A stretch of DNA of 39,314 nucleotides from a virus. Below the pieces are notes generated by a model. That model saw only the letters and a program-made list of their open reading frames with translations. It had not been told where the DNA came from and searched no databases. The stretch spans positions 1 through 39,314 of IMG/VR virus record IMGVR_UViG_3300023180_000146; one strand, given 5' to 3'. Position 1 is the stretch's first letter. Each line of letters begins with the position of its first letter. Position numbers and translations under genes: made by a program. Shown in pieces: positions 14,034 to 22,687 of the stretch.

Positions 14034-16331
14034 CTATATTGCACATGCGTCACATGCTTCATCATCACCACTTAGTTCACTAGGTTGCAATTGCACTTCA
14101 GTTGTTTCTACTTCTTCATCATCATCTTTCTTACCATCGTATGTATTTTGATAATAAGATGTTTTCCATCCATACTTATATGTTGTCAACAAATCTTGCG
14201 CCATCACTGAGATTGGCACTTCATTATTCTCGTAGTTTTCTGGATTGTATGACCAGTTACCACTGATTGCTTGGTCGAAATACTTCTGCATCATTGCTAC
14301 AACTTTGATATACCCTTCGTTGCTTGGCATATCCCACAGCAATGTATAAGCACTCTTCAGCGTAGAGTATTGCGGAACAATTTGTTTAAGAGTCCCTTTC
14401 TTTGATTTTTTAACGGACAAGTAGTCTCTCGGAGGTTCGATTCCATTGGTCTCTCCTGACACAACGGAACTGCTCTCTGATGGCATCTGTGCGGACAATG
14501 TTGAGTTCCTAAGTCCATATGCTTTGATGTCTGCCCTAAGAGATACCCAATCACGACTTAGTTTCCTGTTGCATATTTCATCTATTTCTTTCTTGTAAGT
14601 ATCGATAGGCAGAATACCATCTGCATACTTTGTTTTATCGTAGTATTCGCACTTACCTTTTTCTTGAGCAAGTTTATTTGATGCTTTCAACAAGAAATAC
14701 TGAAAACTCTCAGACAACTCATCTACTAGTTCCCACGCTTTAGGGTCATCATACTTGACTTTATTTCTTGCTAAGTAATGTGCTAGACCTATATATCCAA
14801 CTCCTAAACTGCGCCTTGCTTTTGTTGACACTTCTGCCGCAACAACAGGATATCTCTGATAATCAATAATCTCATCAAGTGAGCGAACTGCTAAGTCGCA
14901 CAAATCTTCTAAATCATCAGTATTCTTTAACTGTCCAACATTGATTGCAGATAAAATACACAATGCAATCTCACCTTGGTCATCATCAATATGCTGAATA
15001 GGTTTAGTAGGTAGTGTAATCTCTTGACATAAGTTTGACATATAAATTCTGTCTTTGAATGAACTATGAGTATTACAATGGTCAATGTTCATCAGATAGA
15101 TACGACCTGTTTCTGCACGTTCTTTTAACAGACTGATAATTAAGTCTCTAGCAGAAATAGTCTTTTTAGGTACACTATATGCTCTCTCATACTTCTCATA
15201 TAACTCATCAAACTCTTCTGTGCCGAATGCTTCATATAGACCAGGTACATCGTGCGGCGAGAATAGAGTAACATCTTCGTTCTTTAGAAATCTTTCATAG
15301 AATAATTTCGACAACTGAATAGAGTAGTCGAGTTTACGCACACGATTATCTTCAGAACCTTTGTTGTTTTTTAGTACTAGAATATCTTCAATCTCTTTGT
15401 GCCAGATAGGAAAGTGTGTAGTAGCAGAACCGCCGCGCACACCATTCTGTGTGCAACATCGTACAGTTGCTTCAAACTTTTTTAAGAATGGAATAACACC
15501 AGTATGTTGAACTTCTCCATCTCTAATCTTTGAGTTAATACCTCTGATACGTCCTGCGTTGATACCGATGCCTGCTCGTTGAGACACATAGTATCCGATA
15601 GCACTATCAGAATTGAAAATAGAGTTAAGAGTATCGTCAACGTCAACAAGAACACAAGAAGCGAATTGGCGTATCGGTGTACGAATGCCCGACATGACTG
15701 GCGTTGGGATGTTAATCTTGAATGTCGATATTGCATTATAATACCTCTTAATATAGTTCATTCTAGTTACTCTAGGATACTGTGCAAACAAAGTAGCGGC
15801 AATAAGAATATACATAAATTGTGGTGTCTCAAATATATCACCATTGCTTCTATCCTGTACAAGATATTTGTCAACGACTTGTTGCAGACCAGCGTAAGTA
15901 AAATCTAAATCGCGCTTATGATTGACCATATTATTAAGTGCTTGCCACTCATCTTCATTGTAGTAAGTCAATAGTTCTTTGTCATAAACACCACGGTCAA
16001 TGTTGTGCTTTACATGTTCAAGTAAAGGCGGATACTCAAAGTCACCAAATACATTTTTACGCAACCCGTACAATAACAATCTCGCGGCAACGTATTCGTA
16101 ATTAGGTGCATCTAACGAAATCAAATCTGATGCAGACTTTACCAAAATCTTCTGAATATTACTCGTTTCAATGCCATCATAGAATTGAATGCCAGAATTC
16201 ATTTCTACTTGTGATGGTGACACACCGTGTAAACCTTCACATGCTTCTTGAGTAATCTTCTGAATTTTTCTGATATCTAATGGTCTTTTTCTGCCGTCAG
16301 ATTTAACGACATGAATATCTTCTTGTACCAT
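14034..16331 (-). CDS. nrdA: Ribonucleotide reductase class Ia, alpha subunit
   Basis: A 765-residue catalytic subunit. It has an N-terminal ATP-cone (about residues 5-95, allosteric activity site), the redox pair C226 (FASCVLVD) and C458 (IALCILSA), the active-site triad N433, C435 and E437 in SNLCQEIT, the tyrosine pair in SYYQNT near the end, and the C-terminal CxxC (C760, C763) that is reduced by glutaredoxin. No intein or split is visible. The first gene of the nrdA-nrdB pair has an AAGGAG site. With glutaredoxin at 7457-7684 the pathway is complete. Confidence 0.97.
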   Translation of the reverse strand: MVQEDIHVVKSDGRKRPLDIRKIQKITQEACEGLHGVSPSQVEMNSGIQFYDGIETSNIQKILVKSASDLISLDAPNYEYVAARLLLYGLRKNVFGDFEYPPLLEHVKHNIDRGVYDKELLTYYNEDEWQALNNMVNHKRDLDFTYAGLQQVVDKYLVQDRSNGDIFETPQFMYILIAATLFAQYPRVTRMNYIKRYYNAISTFKINIPTPVMSGIRTPIRQFASCVLVDVDDTLNSIFNSDSAIGYYVSQRAGIGINAGRIRGINSKIRDGEVQHTGVIPFLKKFEATVRCCTQNGVRGGSATTHFPIWHKEIEDILVLKNNKGSEDNRVRKLDYSIQLSKLFYERFLKNEDVTLFSPHDVPGLYEAFGTEEFDELYEKYERAYSVPKKTISARDLIISLLKERAETGRIYLMNIDHCNTHSSFKDRIYMSNLCQEITLPTKPIQHIDDDQGEIALCILSAINVGQLKNTDDLEDLCDLAVRSLDEIIDYQRYPVVAAEVSTKARRSLGVGYIGLAHYLARNKVKYDDPKAWELVDELSESFQYFLLKASNKLAQEKGKCEYYDKTKYADGILPIDTYKKEIDEICNRKLSRDWVSLRADIKAYGLRNSTLSAQMPSESSSVVSGETNGIEPPRDYLSVKKSKKGTLKQIVPQYSTLKSAYTLLWDMPSNEGYIKVVAMMQKYFDQAISGNWSYNPENYENNEVPISVMAQDLLTTYKYGWKTSYYQNTYDGKKDDDEEVETTEVQLQPSELSGDDEACDACAI

Positions 16332-16340
16332 GTTCTCTCC

Positions 16341-16838
16341 TTATTTAATTCTGAACTGTAAATATACTAACGGATGCTTCGCTTTAATATTTGGTTGTGT
16401 AATCTTACACCAAGGTGTGCCTTTTGACACATAAATTCTACCTGGATATGATGCGACCACATCCTCTGGTTCAGTATCATGAAATGTAATATATTCACCG
16501 CCCCAATTTTTCGACCATGCTTTAGCAAAACAAACACTAACTACATATCCATCTTCAGGTGCATGAAATGGTAAGGGATAATCATCGTAAGTATATGTGT
16601 GTACAGATGGATATAAAATTTCTGAGTTCATATATCTACGCATCTCTGGGTTGTTAGTACAGACTTCTTGTAAAACTTGTTTACATATATCTATAATTTC
16701 TTCATCAGACTTCTCGTATAAATCAATTAATTCAGTATCCATCTGACTTACCATGTTATCATAAAAACATAGTTCTGGTTCTACTCTTGTTTTATCATAC
16801 ATATGGTCTGCTTCTATTGTATGTTGAAGTATTGACAT
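16341..16838 (-). CDS. Degenerate 2OG-Fe(II) oxygenase-like protein
   Basis: A 165-residue protein with the overall layout of the oxygenase encoded just upstream (PFHAPEDGYVVSVCFAKAW, then WGGEYITF, then YPGRIYVSKGTPW). The key residues have changed: the HxD motif is replaced by H92-A-P-E-D96, and the distal His position after PGR is occupied by Trp (GTPW). It may bind iron differently, serve a non-enzymatic role, or act with its neighbour. GGAGAATAG before the ATG and 3-base spacing show it belongs to the same operon. Confidence 0.65.
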   Translation of the reverse strand: MSILQHTIEADHMYDKTRVEPELCFYDNMVSQMDTELIDLYEKSDEEIIDICKQVLQEVCTNNPEMRRYMNSEILYPSVHTYTYDDYPLPFHAPEDGYVVSVCFAKAWSKNWGGEYITFHDTEPEDVVASYPGRIYVSKGTPWCKITQPNIKAKHPLVYLQFRIK

Positions 16839-16841
16839 AAT

Positions 16842-17429
16842 CTATTCTCCGTAACTTTCAGCGAGTTCTGCGCCATGCTTTATTGCATACTCTTCATCGC
16901 CATCAACTGTTAATTTATAAGCAAGTGTATATCGATAATCATGCTGATACAAGCGATTGAAAGAACCTGCTTTGTGTAGCATCCAACCATTGAAGAACAC
17001 TGCTCGACCTGGTTTAGGTGAGACTGCACCAATCACATCTTCGCTATTATCATAAAATATAGTTTCACCACCATATGTTACATTATAATCACGATTGCAA
17101 TATATTATGCATGTTGTATGATTGCCATCATGGTGAGGTAAACTCACATCATCACATTTCCATGCATTTAAATAACCTCTGTATATACTATACTCTTTAT
17201 CAACAATTTCTTTTGCTTGATTTACAATTCTATCATCAAGCATATTTCTCCACTTGTCAGGTAAGTCTGCTATCATGCCAGACAAAACTCGTTGTTGTTT
17301 GTATATGTCAGTTTCAAATGCGTTCCAGTCAAAGTGATTGAGGTCTTTTCTCAATTCAACTAACTCATTAGGTAGCATAAAGTCATCTACAATATCTATT
17401 CTATAATCGTCTATTCGCACTTCTTCCAT
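16842..17429 (-). CDS. 2OG-Fe(II) oxygenase (prolyl-4-hydroxylase-like)
   Basis: A 195-residue protein with a complete facial triad: H99-x-D101 (SLPHHDG), then YGGETIFY, PKPGRAVFFNGWMLH with H152, and R166 in YRYTLAYKL for 2-oxoglutarate. This closely follows the phage prolyl-4-hydroxylase-like pattern. The substrate is unknown. It starts 19 bases inside the primase gene with GAGG 8 bases upstream. It is followed by a degenerate relative. Confidence 0.88.
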   Translation of the reverse strand: MEEVRIDDYRIDIVDDFMLPNELVELRKDLNHFDWNAFETDIYKQQRVLSGMIADLPDKWRNMLDDRIVNQAKEIVDKEYSIYRGYLNAWKCDDVSLPHHDGNHTTCIIYCNRDYNVTYGGETIFYDNSEDVIGAVSPKPGRAVFFNGWMLHKAGSFNRLYQHDYRYTLAYKLTVDGDEEYAIKHGAELAESYGE

Positions 17430-18412
17430 TCCGTAAACCTCATCTTTGCACTTAGATTTTTATGTGTGCTTTTACTTATAATCTCAATTATCTCTGACTT
17501 GCTTTTTCCAGCAATTATCATATCATTAATATCTTTTTCGCCAATGTTATCAGGCCATACCACAACTGCATCACCATTGTTGATATGTTTCTGCATACGC
17601 TTTACAATCTCAGGATTGCGTGGTTCATTATCATACACAAATACATAGTCACCATTGCTAGGTAACTTAGTCGCGTCTGCGCCTGCCATAGCAATACTAT
17701 TATCTATAAACATGGAATCTATAGGACCCTCTACAACGTAGACCTTTTCGGTAAAATTGACTTTATCTAATCCATAAAGTTTAGGTGCAGTCTCATCTAG
17801 CATGATAGTAATGTACTTCGGTTTCTCTTTACCGAATGCTCGACCTTGGAACCCTGTCAGTTTACCAGTCTTATCGTAGAAAGGTATGATAAGTCTAGGG
17901 TGGTCTTGGTCTACACTAGTAAACTTATTAGGTATTAATCTGTTGACGAATGTATAGAACTTATTGACTAAACGCAACTCATCCCAATATACATCAGGTA
18001 TCTTTCGTTGCTTTAGGTACTTTCGCACTGGATGCTCTGAAGATAGTCTAGAAACGGTTTTAACGGTGTCTAGGAGGGTTGTCTGCTTGATTACTACTGT
18101 CTTAAACTCAGGTTCATCATGTATTGTGTGCTTGCTCTCTCCGTTACTATATCTTGCGAGTACATAGCGTTTATATTGGTCACTATCGACACGCTCAAGT
18201 AACTTACCGAAAGTAGTTGATAGACCACAGTTATGGCAACGATAAAGCATCATGTCTTTGACACGATACAAGTACCCTCTTGCTTTGGTCTTTTTCTTCT
18301 GGGAATCACCACAAACAGGACAAGAGAAGTTATACAGATAGTCTTTCTTCTTCTTGAAGTTTCGTAGTTTGTGTGATATAGAATGAATATAATCTAGGTC
18401 TGTCATCAACAT
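17411..18412 (-). CDS. 61: DNA primase (T4 gp61-like)
   Basis: A 333-residue DnaG-type primase. An N-terminal zinc ribbon (C31, C34 in CPVCGDS and C59, C62 in CHNCGLS) recognises template; the TOPRIM domain follows, with E228 in VYVVEGPIDSMF and the acidic VFVYDNEP motif near residue 261. It makes RNA primers with the gp41 helicase encoded at 31932-33365. The length matches T4 gp61 (342). The promoter at 18420-18448 would start transcription within a base or two of the ATG at 18412, so the mRNA may be leaderless or start at the second ATG (18406). Confidence 0.93.
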   Translation of the reverse strand: MLMTDLDYIHSISHKLRNFKKKKDYLYNFSCPVCGDSQKKKTKARGYLYRVKDMMLYRCHNCGLSTTFGKLLERVDSDQYKRYVLARYSNGESKHTIHDEPEFKTVVIKQTTLLDTVKTVSRLSSEHPVRKYLKQRKIPDVYWDELRLVNKFYTFVNRLIPNKFTSVDQDHPRLIIPFYDKTGKLTGFQGRAFGKEKPKYITIMLDETAPKLYGLDKVNFTEKVYVVEGPIDSMFIDNSIAMAGADATKLPSNGDYVFVYDNEPRNPEIVKRMQKHINNGDAVVVWPDNIGEKDINDMIIAGKSKSEIIEIISKSTHKNLSAKMRFTEWKKCE

Positions 18413-18419
18413 AGTACAT

Positions 18420-18448
18420 AATATACTCTAAAAGCGTTACATTGTCAA
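18420..18448 (-). promoter_or_regulatory. Sigma-70-like promoter for primase operon
   Basis: -35 TTGACA (18448-18443), 17-bp spacer, -10 TATATT (18425-18420). It lies immediately before the primase ATG at 18412, so the expected start near 18413 leaves practically no leader. It also separates the lysis-type cassette from the primase/RNR operon. Confidence 0.8.
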
Positions 18449-18449
18449 G

Positions 18450-18869
18450 TTAAAATATCTCTTTCCACGGTAAATGTGATGCTAAGAATCCAAGAACTAG
18501 TGCGCCACCAATAATAGTCCAGCGCCATTGTTCTAACTTGTTCAGTCTTTCGTTCATTTGTTGATGATGTTCTTGTTGGTCTGCTCGTAGACATTTAAGT
18601 TCATCCATGATTTTCTTATGAGATTTATCTATTTCCAATTGAACCTCTTCTCTATGCTGTGTTATTCTTTCATGAATAATCTCTACGTTCTGACCCAATG
18701 CTGTCTCCTGAGTGTCTACTCTACTCTCTTGAACAGCAATCATGCGATTTAGTGAAGTAGCAACTTCAGATATCTTTTCGATTGCGGTGTCAAGTTTATC
18801 AATCACTTTATTCAGTTGAGTGATATCTTTCTTAACTAATGCAATTTCTGTGCGAAAGTCTTCGTTCAT
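18450..18869 (-). CDS. Coiled-coil protein with C-terminal membrane anchor
   Basis: A 139-residue protein: a long coiled coil (about residues 5-110) and one C-terminal transmembrane helix (about 117-133, WTIIGGALVLGFLASHLPW). This tail-anchored layout resembles XhlA-type phage proteins found beside holins and lysins. It lies in a chain of overlapping genes with the spanins, so a lysis role is likely, but sequence does not prove it. Confidence 0.65.
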   Translation of the reverse strand: MNEDFRTEIALVKKDITQLNKVIDKLDTAIEKISEVATSLNRMIAVQESRVDTQETALGQNVEIIHERITQHREEVQLEIDKSHKKIMDELKCLRADQQEHHQQMNERLNKLEQWRWTIIGGALVLGFLASHLPWKEIF

Positions 18870-19129
18870 TTCTCTAACTCGCTTATTCTTGCCTCTAATT
18901 CATCAATTTTTTTGGTGATGCGAGGATATCTTTTTCTCCAGATGTCTTCTGGTTCTTGTAACCATGTCCATCCCCATCGATGAACAAGATAATCTAAAAT
19001 TCTATCAAAGTATGCATATGCCCATAGTCCCATTCTAGTGTCTCTAAACCAAGCAAGAAATGCGGCACCTAAAAGTGCGCCAATTATACTTGTGTATATC
19101 CAGAGAGTATCACTGAATAAGTCTACCAT
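18866..19129 (-). CDS. Small membrane protein, holin candidate
   Basis: An 87-residue protein with one clear N-terminal transmembrane helix (about residues 9-27, LWIYTSIIGALLGAAFLAWF), a Trp/Tyr-rich middle (RWGWTWLQEPEDIW) and a charged C-terminal helix. It overlaps both neighbours by 4-7 bases within the lysis-type cassette. Holins vary so much that size, topology and position are the only support here. Confidence 0.6.
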   Translation of the reverse strand: MVDLFSDTLWIYTSIIGALLGAAFLAWFRDTRMGLWAYAYFDRILDYLVHRWGWTWLQEPEDIWRKRYPRITKKIDELEARISELEK

Positions 19130-19608
19130 GTTCTAGGTGCCGAACTCTTAATTGCGAAACGTCCAAATGCACGAACTGCATAGTATGCGGAATATTTCTT
19201 CCAACTTGCGACTTTAGGTTCAGTGTCTCCCATTGCTTCTAAAAATACATCGTCTGCTATTTTTCTCAATTTCTCAAATGTTGAGGGTGTTACTGTTTCG
19301 CGTACTGCGTTAATTTTTTCATATAGAATATCATGTATAACAGCAGGTCTTGCTACATCGAATGGTGCAATAAATGCCCAACATGCTCTCGGTACTGATG
19401 CCATATCTGTCACATAACCTAGAGGCACCGAGATTTTACCAGTTTGATAGATTTTAATATCTACTTTACATGAAGAGAACAACTCCATTTGTTCTTTGGT
19501 TAATGATGCGGTATAGGTTAATGGTTTCTCTAGTCTCCACTTTTTAGGTCTCTTAAAAGACCCAATAAGAAGTCCATTCCATTTACTTCTCTTGTCCGGA
19601 TTTGGCAT
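19123..19608 (-). CDS. DUF1353 family protein
   Basis: A 161-residue protein with the DUF1353 signature: ISVPLGYVTDMASVPR followed by PAVIHDILYE and later ADDVFLEAM. The conserved Asp and His residues could bind a metal, but no activity is known to me. DUF1353 genes are frequent in phage lysis or tail regions. It overlaps the o-spanin gene by 26 bases, and a late promoter box lies about 80 bp upstream of its ATG. Confidence 0.8.
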   Translation of the reverse strand: MPNPDKRSKWNGLLIGSFKRPKKWRLEKPLTYTASLTKEQMELFSSCKVDIKIYQTGKISVPLGYVTDMASVPRACWAFIAPFDVARPAVIHDILYEKINAVRETVTPSTFEKLRKIADDVFLEAMGDTEPKVASWKKYSAYYAVRAFGRFAIKSSAPRTW

Positions 19609-19963
19609 TATTCTCTCCCTCGTAGTAATCTCGGTACTGTATTATTAATTCTTTTTGTGTACCAAGATATGTTTTGATATCTGCAATATTTATACTTAGT
19701 GCTTCGTAACCATCTGCAGTCAGCGCAAATAGAGCAATTGGTTGTCCCTGTGCTTCTAGTTCTTCAAATATTTGTTCTGCGTTCTCTCTTGTAACCACAA
19801 TCCAACTAGTATCTCGCAATACTAAAGGTTCTGGATTAGGTAAATTCAAAGCAGGTTTAGATACTTCGACTTTGACTGTTTCAATCTGCTTGACAGGTTC
19901 ACGAAATAACGCACAACCTGATAGTAAGATTACACTACTCAGCAGTAAGATTTTCGATATCAT
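19583..19963 (-). CDS. Outer-membrane lipoprotein, probable o-spanin
   Basis: A 126-residue lipoprotein: hydrophobic signal (residues 2-15) and lipobox LLSGC with C17 as the predicted acylated residue, followed by a Pro-rich linker and a region WIVVTRENAEQIFEELEAQGQ...ALTADGYEALSINIADIKTYL that I recognise from phage lysis regions. Its gene overlaps the end of the i-spanin gene by 29 bases, the classic Rz/Rz1 arrangement. It should sit in the inner leaflet of the outer membrane and, with the i-spanin, fuse the two membranes at lysis. Confidence 0.8.
   Translation of the reverse strand: MISKILLLSSVILLSGCALFREPVKQIETVKVEVSKPALNLPNPEPLVLRDTSWIVVTRENAEQIFEELEAQGQPIALFALTADGYEALSINIADIKTYLGTQKELIIQYRDYYEGENNAKSGQEK
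19687..19694 (-). promoter_or_regulatory. Possible late promoter box TATAAATA
   Basis: An exact TATAAATA inside the o-spanin gene, about 80 bp before the DUF1353 ATG. The coding location lowers confidence. Confidence 0.35.
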
Positions 19964-20309
19964 TTAACACATCCTTTGTACCTTTATTTAAGATACGCTC
20001 TATTAATTTTGGTTTCTCTACTGCAAGATAGTTAATATCATGGTCTGCAAGTTTCTTCTGCAACTCTGCTTTTGCACCATTCAACTCTTTTACTTTATCT
20101 GTCAGTTCAACATTTGCAACCATAATCTGTTCATAAGATTTCTTTTGCATCGCAATAACTTCTTGTTGCTCTGTGATACTCTCTTCAAGTTTTATTTGAT
20201 TACCTTTGAGTATTTCATTATCGTGCTGTAATTGTTTTACATAGTAAAAAGCACCACCTGCTCCCGCAAGTAGCACTACAACCATAGCAATTTTAATTGA
20301 ACTAAACAT
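19935..20309 (-). CDS. Inner-membrane coiled-coil protein, probable i-spanin
   Basis: A 124-residue type II membrane protein: one N-terminal transmembrane helix (about residues 6-24, IAMVVVLLAGAGGAFYYV), then a long periplasmic-type coiled coil (about 26-92). This is the topology of Rz-like i-spanins. The gene overlaps the lipoprotein gene at its 3' end, which is why I call the pair spanins. It binds the o-spanin across the periplasm in the last step of lysis. Confidence 0.78.
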   Translation of the reverse strand: MFSSIKIAMVVVLLAGAGGAFYYVKQLQHDNEILKGNQIKLEESITEQQEVIAMQKKSYEQIMVANVELTDKVKELNGAKAELQKKLADHDINYLAVEKPKLIERILNKGTKDVLNDIENLTAE

Positions 20310-20310
20310 A

Positions 20311-20784
20311 TCACTCCTGTATATTAAATTTTAAGTTTGCGTGGTCTGGGTATGTAACAGCAATGTGTCCTTCTGGACAATCATAATCTATATACGCAAC
20401 TAAAGTAGCAATTCCAGTAGCAACCTTGTGTTGATGGTCATCAGCAATTTTCATCTTGTATGCAAAGGTGTCTATTTTATCACTTGCCGGTCCCATAAAT
20501 TTACCAATACTACTTGTTGCAGGATGAACTATATTATCACTGTCTTTTACTGTAAGAGTAAAGTCTGTTACAGTGCAATCATCTCTATGTTTCTCTCTGG
20601 CAACTTCTACTTTGAACTCACCACCGACTGGACCATCAGTAATTGAAAAATACTCTGGTGCCCATGTAAGAATATCTTTATTTTCAAATTTATCCCATAC
20701 ACTATAACCACCACCAATCAATGCAAGACTGGCAGTGACTACACCAATACCTTTTGTTATATTTTCAACATCGAAACTAAACAT
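20311..20784 (-). CDS. Membrane-anchored protein, unknown
   Basis: A 157-residue protein with one membrane helix near the N-terminus (about residues 10-28, KGIGVVTASLALIGGGYSVW) and a C-terminal beta-rich domain with two cysteines (DDCTVTDFTL, DYDCPEGHI) that might form a periplasmic disulfide. It lies directly before the spanin genes, suggesting an envelope role. No family recognised. Confidence 0.65.
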   Translation of the reverse strand: MFSFDVENITKGIGVVTASLALIGGGYSVWDKFENKDILTWAPEYFSITDGPVGGEFKVEVAREKHRDDCTVTDFTLTVKDSDNIVHPATSSIGKFMGPASDKIDTFAYKMKIADDHQHKVATGIATLVAYIDYDCPEGHIAVTYPDHANLKFNIQE

Positions 20785-21529
20785 CTTCTTCTATGAACTC
20801 TTTCAGTGATGCACCTTTTCGTTGTATTTTTCTCCAACTGCCGCCACCATTTGGGTTGAAGCGAATACCTTTTTGATTACCTGTATCTGCACACTGTAGA
20901 ATAATCATACCATCTGGATTCTTCTTAGCAAATGAATAGATGCTTGCTTCTGCTTCATCTTCTGTGTTTAGATATTTACTCCAGCGTTCATATTTTCTCT
21001 TACCTTTAGCAAAACGTCTAAAGACTTCAGGCGTCACTTTAAATACTGCTGTCTTGCGCTTCTTCTTTTTGACTACAACTGTGTCACTATCTTCACCTGT
21101 TCCTGCAACTGCAGGACCTGTCGCATTTGCCGCGGCATCTTCCCATGCTCTTTTTATCTGTTGTTCTGCTAGATAGAATCCAGGTCGGTGTTCTGCGGCG
21201 TCTAGTTTTTCTAGAAGAACTTCGTCTGTTTCCCAAAACTCTTCTTCATTTACAATTTTTTCTCTTACTAACAAAAGTGCCGCGGCATAGTTTGCAAGTC
21301 TAGACTTTACAAACGGCACTTTTTCTAGAAGTCCTCGTAAACGAAATACTAATCTGTGTAGAAGTGTATACGATTGCTCTTGTTCTCTACGAACAAAGTC
21401 ACGCATCTTAATGAGTTGTTCACCCTTATCGTTGATGATACCTAGTCTATAAGCATCAGTCTCTTCGTACTTGACTGTAAACAGTCTAAGCATTCGTAAG
21501 GCGATTAAGTTGTCTACTAGTTTACTCAT
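20777..21529 (-). CDS. Conserved marine T4-like phage protein, unknown
   Basis: A 250-residue protein. The N-terminal part (FTVKYEETDAYRLGIINDKGEQLI, YTLLHRLVFRLRGLLEKVPFVKSRLANYAAALLLVREK) is a pattern I recognise from unknown proteins of marine T4-like phages. A basic linker (KKKKRK, about 154-159) separates it from a C-terminal domain ending SLKEFIEED. A virion or assembly role is plausible from its neighbours. It overlaps the upstream gene by 4 bases. Confidence 0.7.
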   Translation of the reverse strand: MSKLVDNLIALRMLRLFTVKYEETDAYRLGIINDKGEQLIKMRDFVRREQEQSYTLLHRLVFRLRGLLEKVPFVKSRLANYAAALLLVREKIVNEEEFWETDEVLLEKLDAAEHRPGFYLAEQQIKRAWEDAAANATGPAVAGTGEDSDTVVVKKKKRKTAVFKVTPEVFRRFAKGKRKYERWSKYLNTEDEAEASIYSFAKKNPDGMIILQCADTGNQKGIRFNPNGGGSWRKIQRKGASLKEFIEEDV

Positions 21530-21891
21530 TGATTCCTAAGTTCCTGTACTATATTATTATCTAATGCAACATCGACAAATTCATCATCTCTCATATAGTT
21601 CAAGAAAACTAGAAAGGTTTTCAAGCAAGGCAACATATCAGTTTCTACTTTATATAAAAGCATCTTCTTTGTTGCTTCAGGACCAAATACATTATTTAAG
21701 ACTATAATGTGATTAATCACTAGTCTTGCTCTCAACTGACCAGTTTCAAGATATTTCTTGAACAGTCTCTTTATATATTTGATGCGCTTCAAATCTTCTT
21801 GAAACTCATCATAGTCCATGCAATTTGGGTTGTTGTACGCCTTCATTGCATAGACTATAAAGTTTTTTTCTGTCAATTCACTATTCATCAT
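21526..21891 (-). CDS. Conserved T4-like phage protein (DUF7207-like)
   Basis: A 121-residue helical protein. LTEKNFIVYAMKAYNNPNC, then FQEDLKRIKYIKRLFKKY, then ARLVINHIIVLNNVFGPEATKKML and LKTFLVFLNYM match a family that I associate with DUF7207 in marine T4-like phages. Its partner upstream is a structural-type gene and downstream a conserved unknown. The function is not known to me. Two adjacent ATGs compete for the start; the ribosome binding site is weak. Confidence 0.75.
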   Translation of the reverse strand: MMNSELTEKNFIVYAMKAYNNPNCMDYDEFQEDLKRIKYIKRLFKKYLETGQLRARLVINHIIVLNNVFGPEATKKMLLYKVETDMLPCLKTFLVFLNYMRDDEFVDVALDNNIVQELRNQ

Positions 21892-21910
21892 AATAATTTA
21901 TAATAATAAA

Positions 21911-22675
21911 TTAAACGATTTTCGCGTAGACTTTAGTGCATCCTGTTGGATAAGTTTCATATTCAAATTGAATTTTCATACCCTCTGCTGGATTCTCATC
22001 GTCAAGTTGGTCGATAGGAGTAGTTACACTCTTACCAGTGATACCACCAAACTGTGTTAAAGGTGCTTCTGCAACACCCTTTGTCTCAGTCATCGCAGGA
22101 ATATCAAATGTCAGACCAATCGTTGCAAGTTTACCTTGCAGTTGCAATAAAGCACCTTTAGGGTTAATATACTCGCGCTTACCAATCATACCCACATGTG
22201 CATTCAACTGTTGTAGTACATCAGGATTTCTAATGTCATTCAATGACAAATCTGTACCATCACCAGTTGGGTTCTGTGAGTAACCATCTTCCATGATTGC
22301 TTTCACTGCATCTACAATGTCTACACTCTCAGTAGTTGGTTTAGCAGGAGCAGGTGCCTTCGCTTTTGCAATATCTGCTTTTGCTTTAGCAAGTCTCTCA
22401 CGGTCTGCTTTCTTCTTTTGAATTTTAGCAAGTTTTGCTTGTGCGGCATCTGCACGACCAGAAACGGATACTCTATTCGCCGCTTTCTTCGCTACATTTA
22501 CTGCACCTTTTGCTACCTTTGCTACGCCTCGACCGATTGCACCCAGAACACCTTCTTCAAGTTCATTCAGTTCTTCGTCTGTTAAACTCTCAAGAAATGT
22601 GTCAAAGTCCTCATCTGCCATATCGATGACAGATGAGAGTTTTGCTTCGGTGAGATGTGTCTTAAATGATTTCAT
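21911..22675 (-). CDS. Probable head or assembly protein, Ala/Lys-rich
   Basis: A 254-residue protein. The N-terminus MKSFKTHLTEAKL resembles the starts of many marine T4-like phage head and accessory proteins. Residues about 15-42 are acidic, 43-120 very Ala/Lys-rich and helical (scaffold-like), and the C-terminal half (about 125-254) contains GDGTDLSLNDIRNPDVLQQLNAHVG and a beta-rich end with EGMKIQFEYETYPTGCTKVYAKIV. A prohead core or virion role is an inference from composition and neighbours. AGGAGAG precedes the ATG. Confidence 0.6.
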   Translation of the reverse strand: MKSFKTHLTEAKLSSVIDMADEDFDTFLESLTDEELNELEEGVLGAIGRGVAKVAKGAVNVAKKAANRVSVSGRADAAQAKLAKIQKKKADRERLAKAKADIAKAKAPAPAKPTTESVDIVDAVKAIMEDGYSQNPTGDGTDLSLNDIRNPDVLQQLNAHVGMIGKREYINPKGALLQLQGKLATIGLTFDIPAMTETKGVAEAPLTQFGGITGKSVTTPIDQLDDENPAEGMKIQFEYETYPTGCTKVYAKIV

Positions 22676-22687
22676 TACACTCTCCTA

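Noticed and set aside
14425-14445. GGTTCGATTCC resembling a tRNA T-arm on the plus strand
   Set aside because: It has no matching 5-bp stem, no acceptor or anticodon arms, and encodes the conserved NGIEPPRD segment of NrdA on the other strand.
21895-21902. TATAAATT near the start of the gene at 21526-21891
   Set aside because: One base off the late consensus and only 4 bp from the ATG, so transcription would begin inside the gene.
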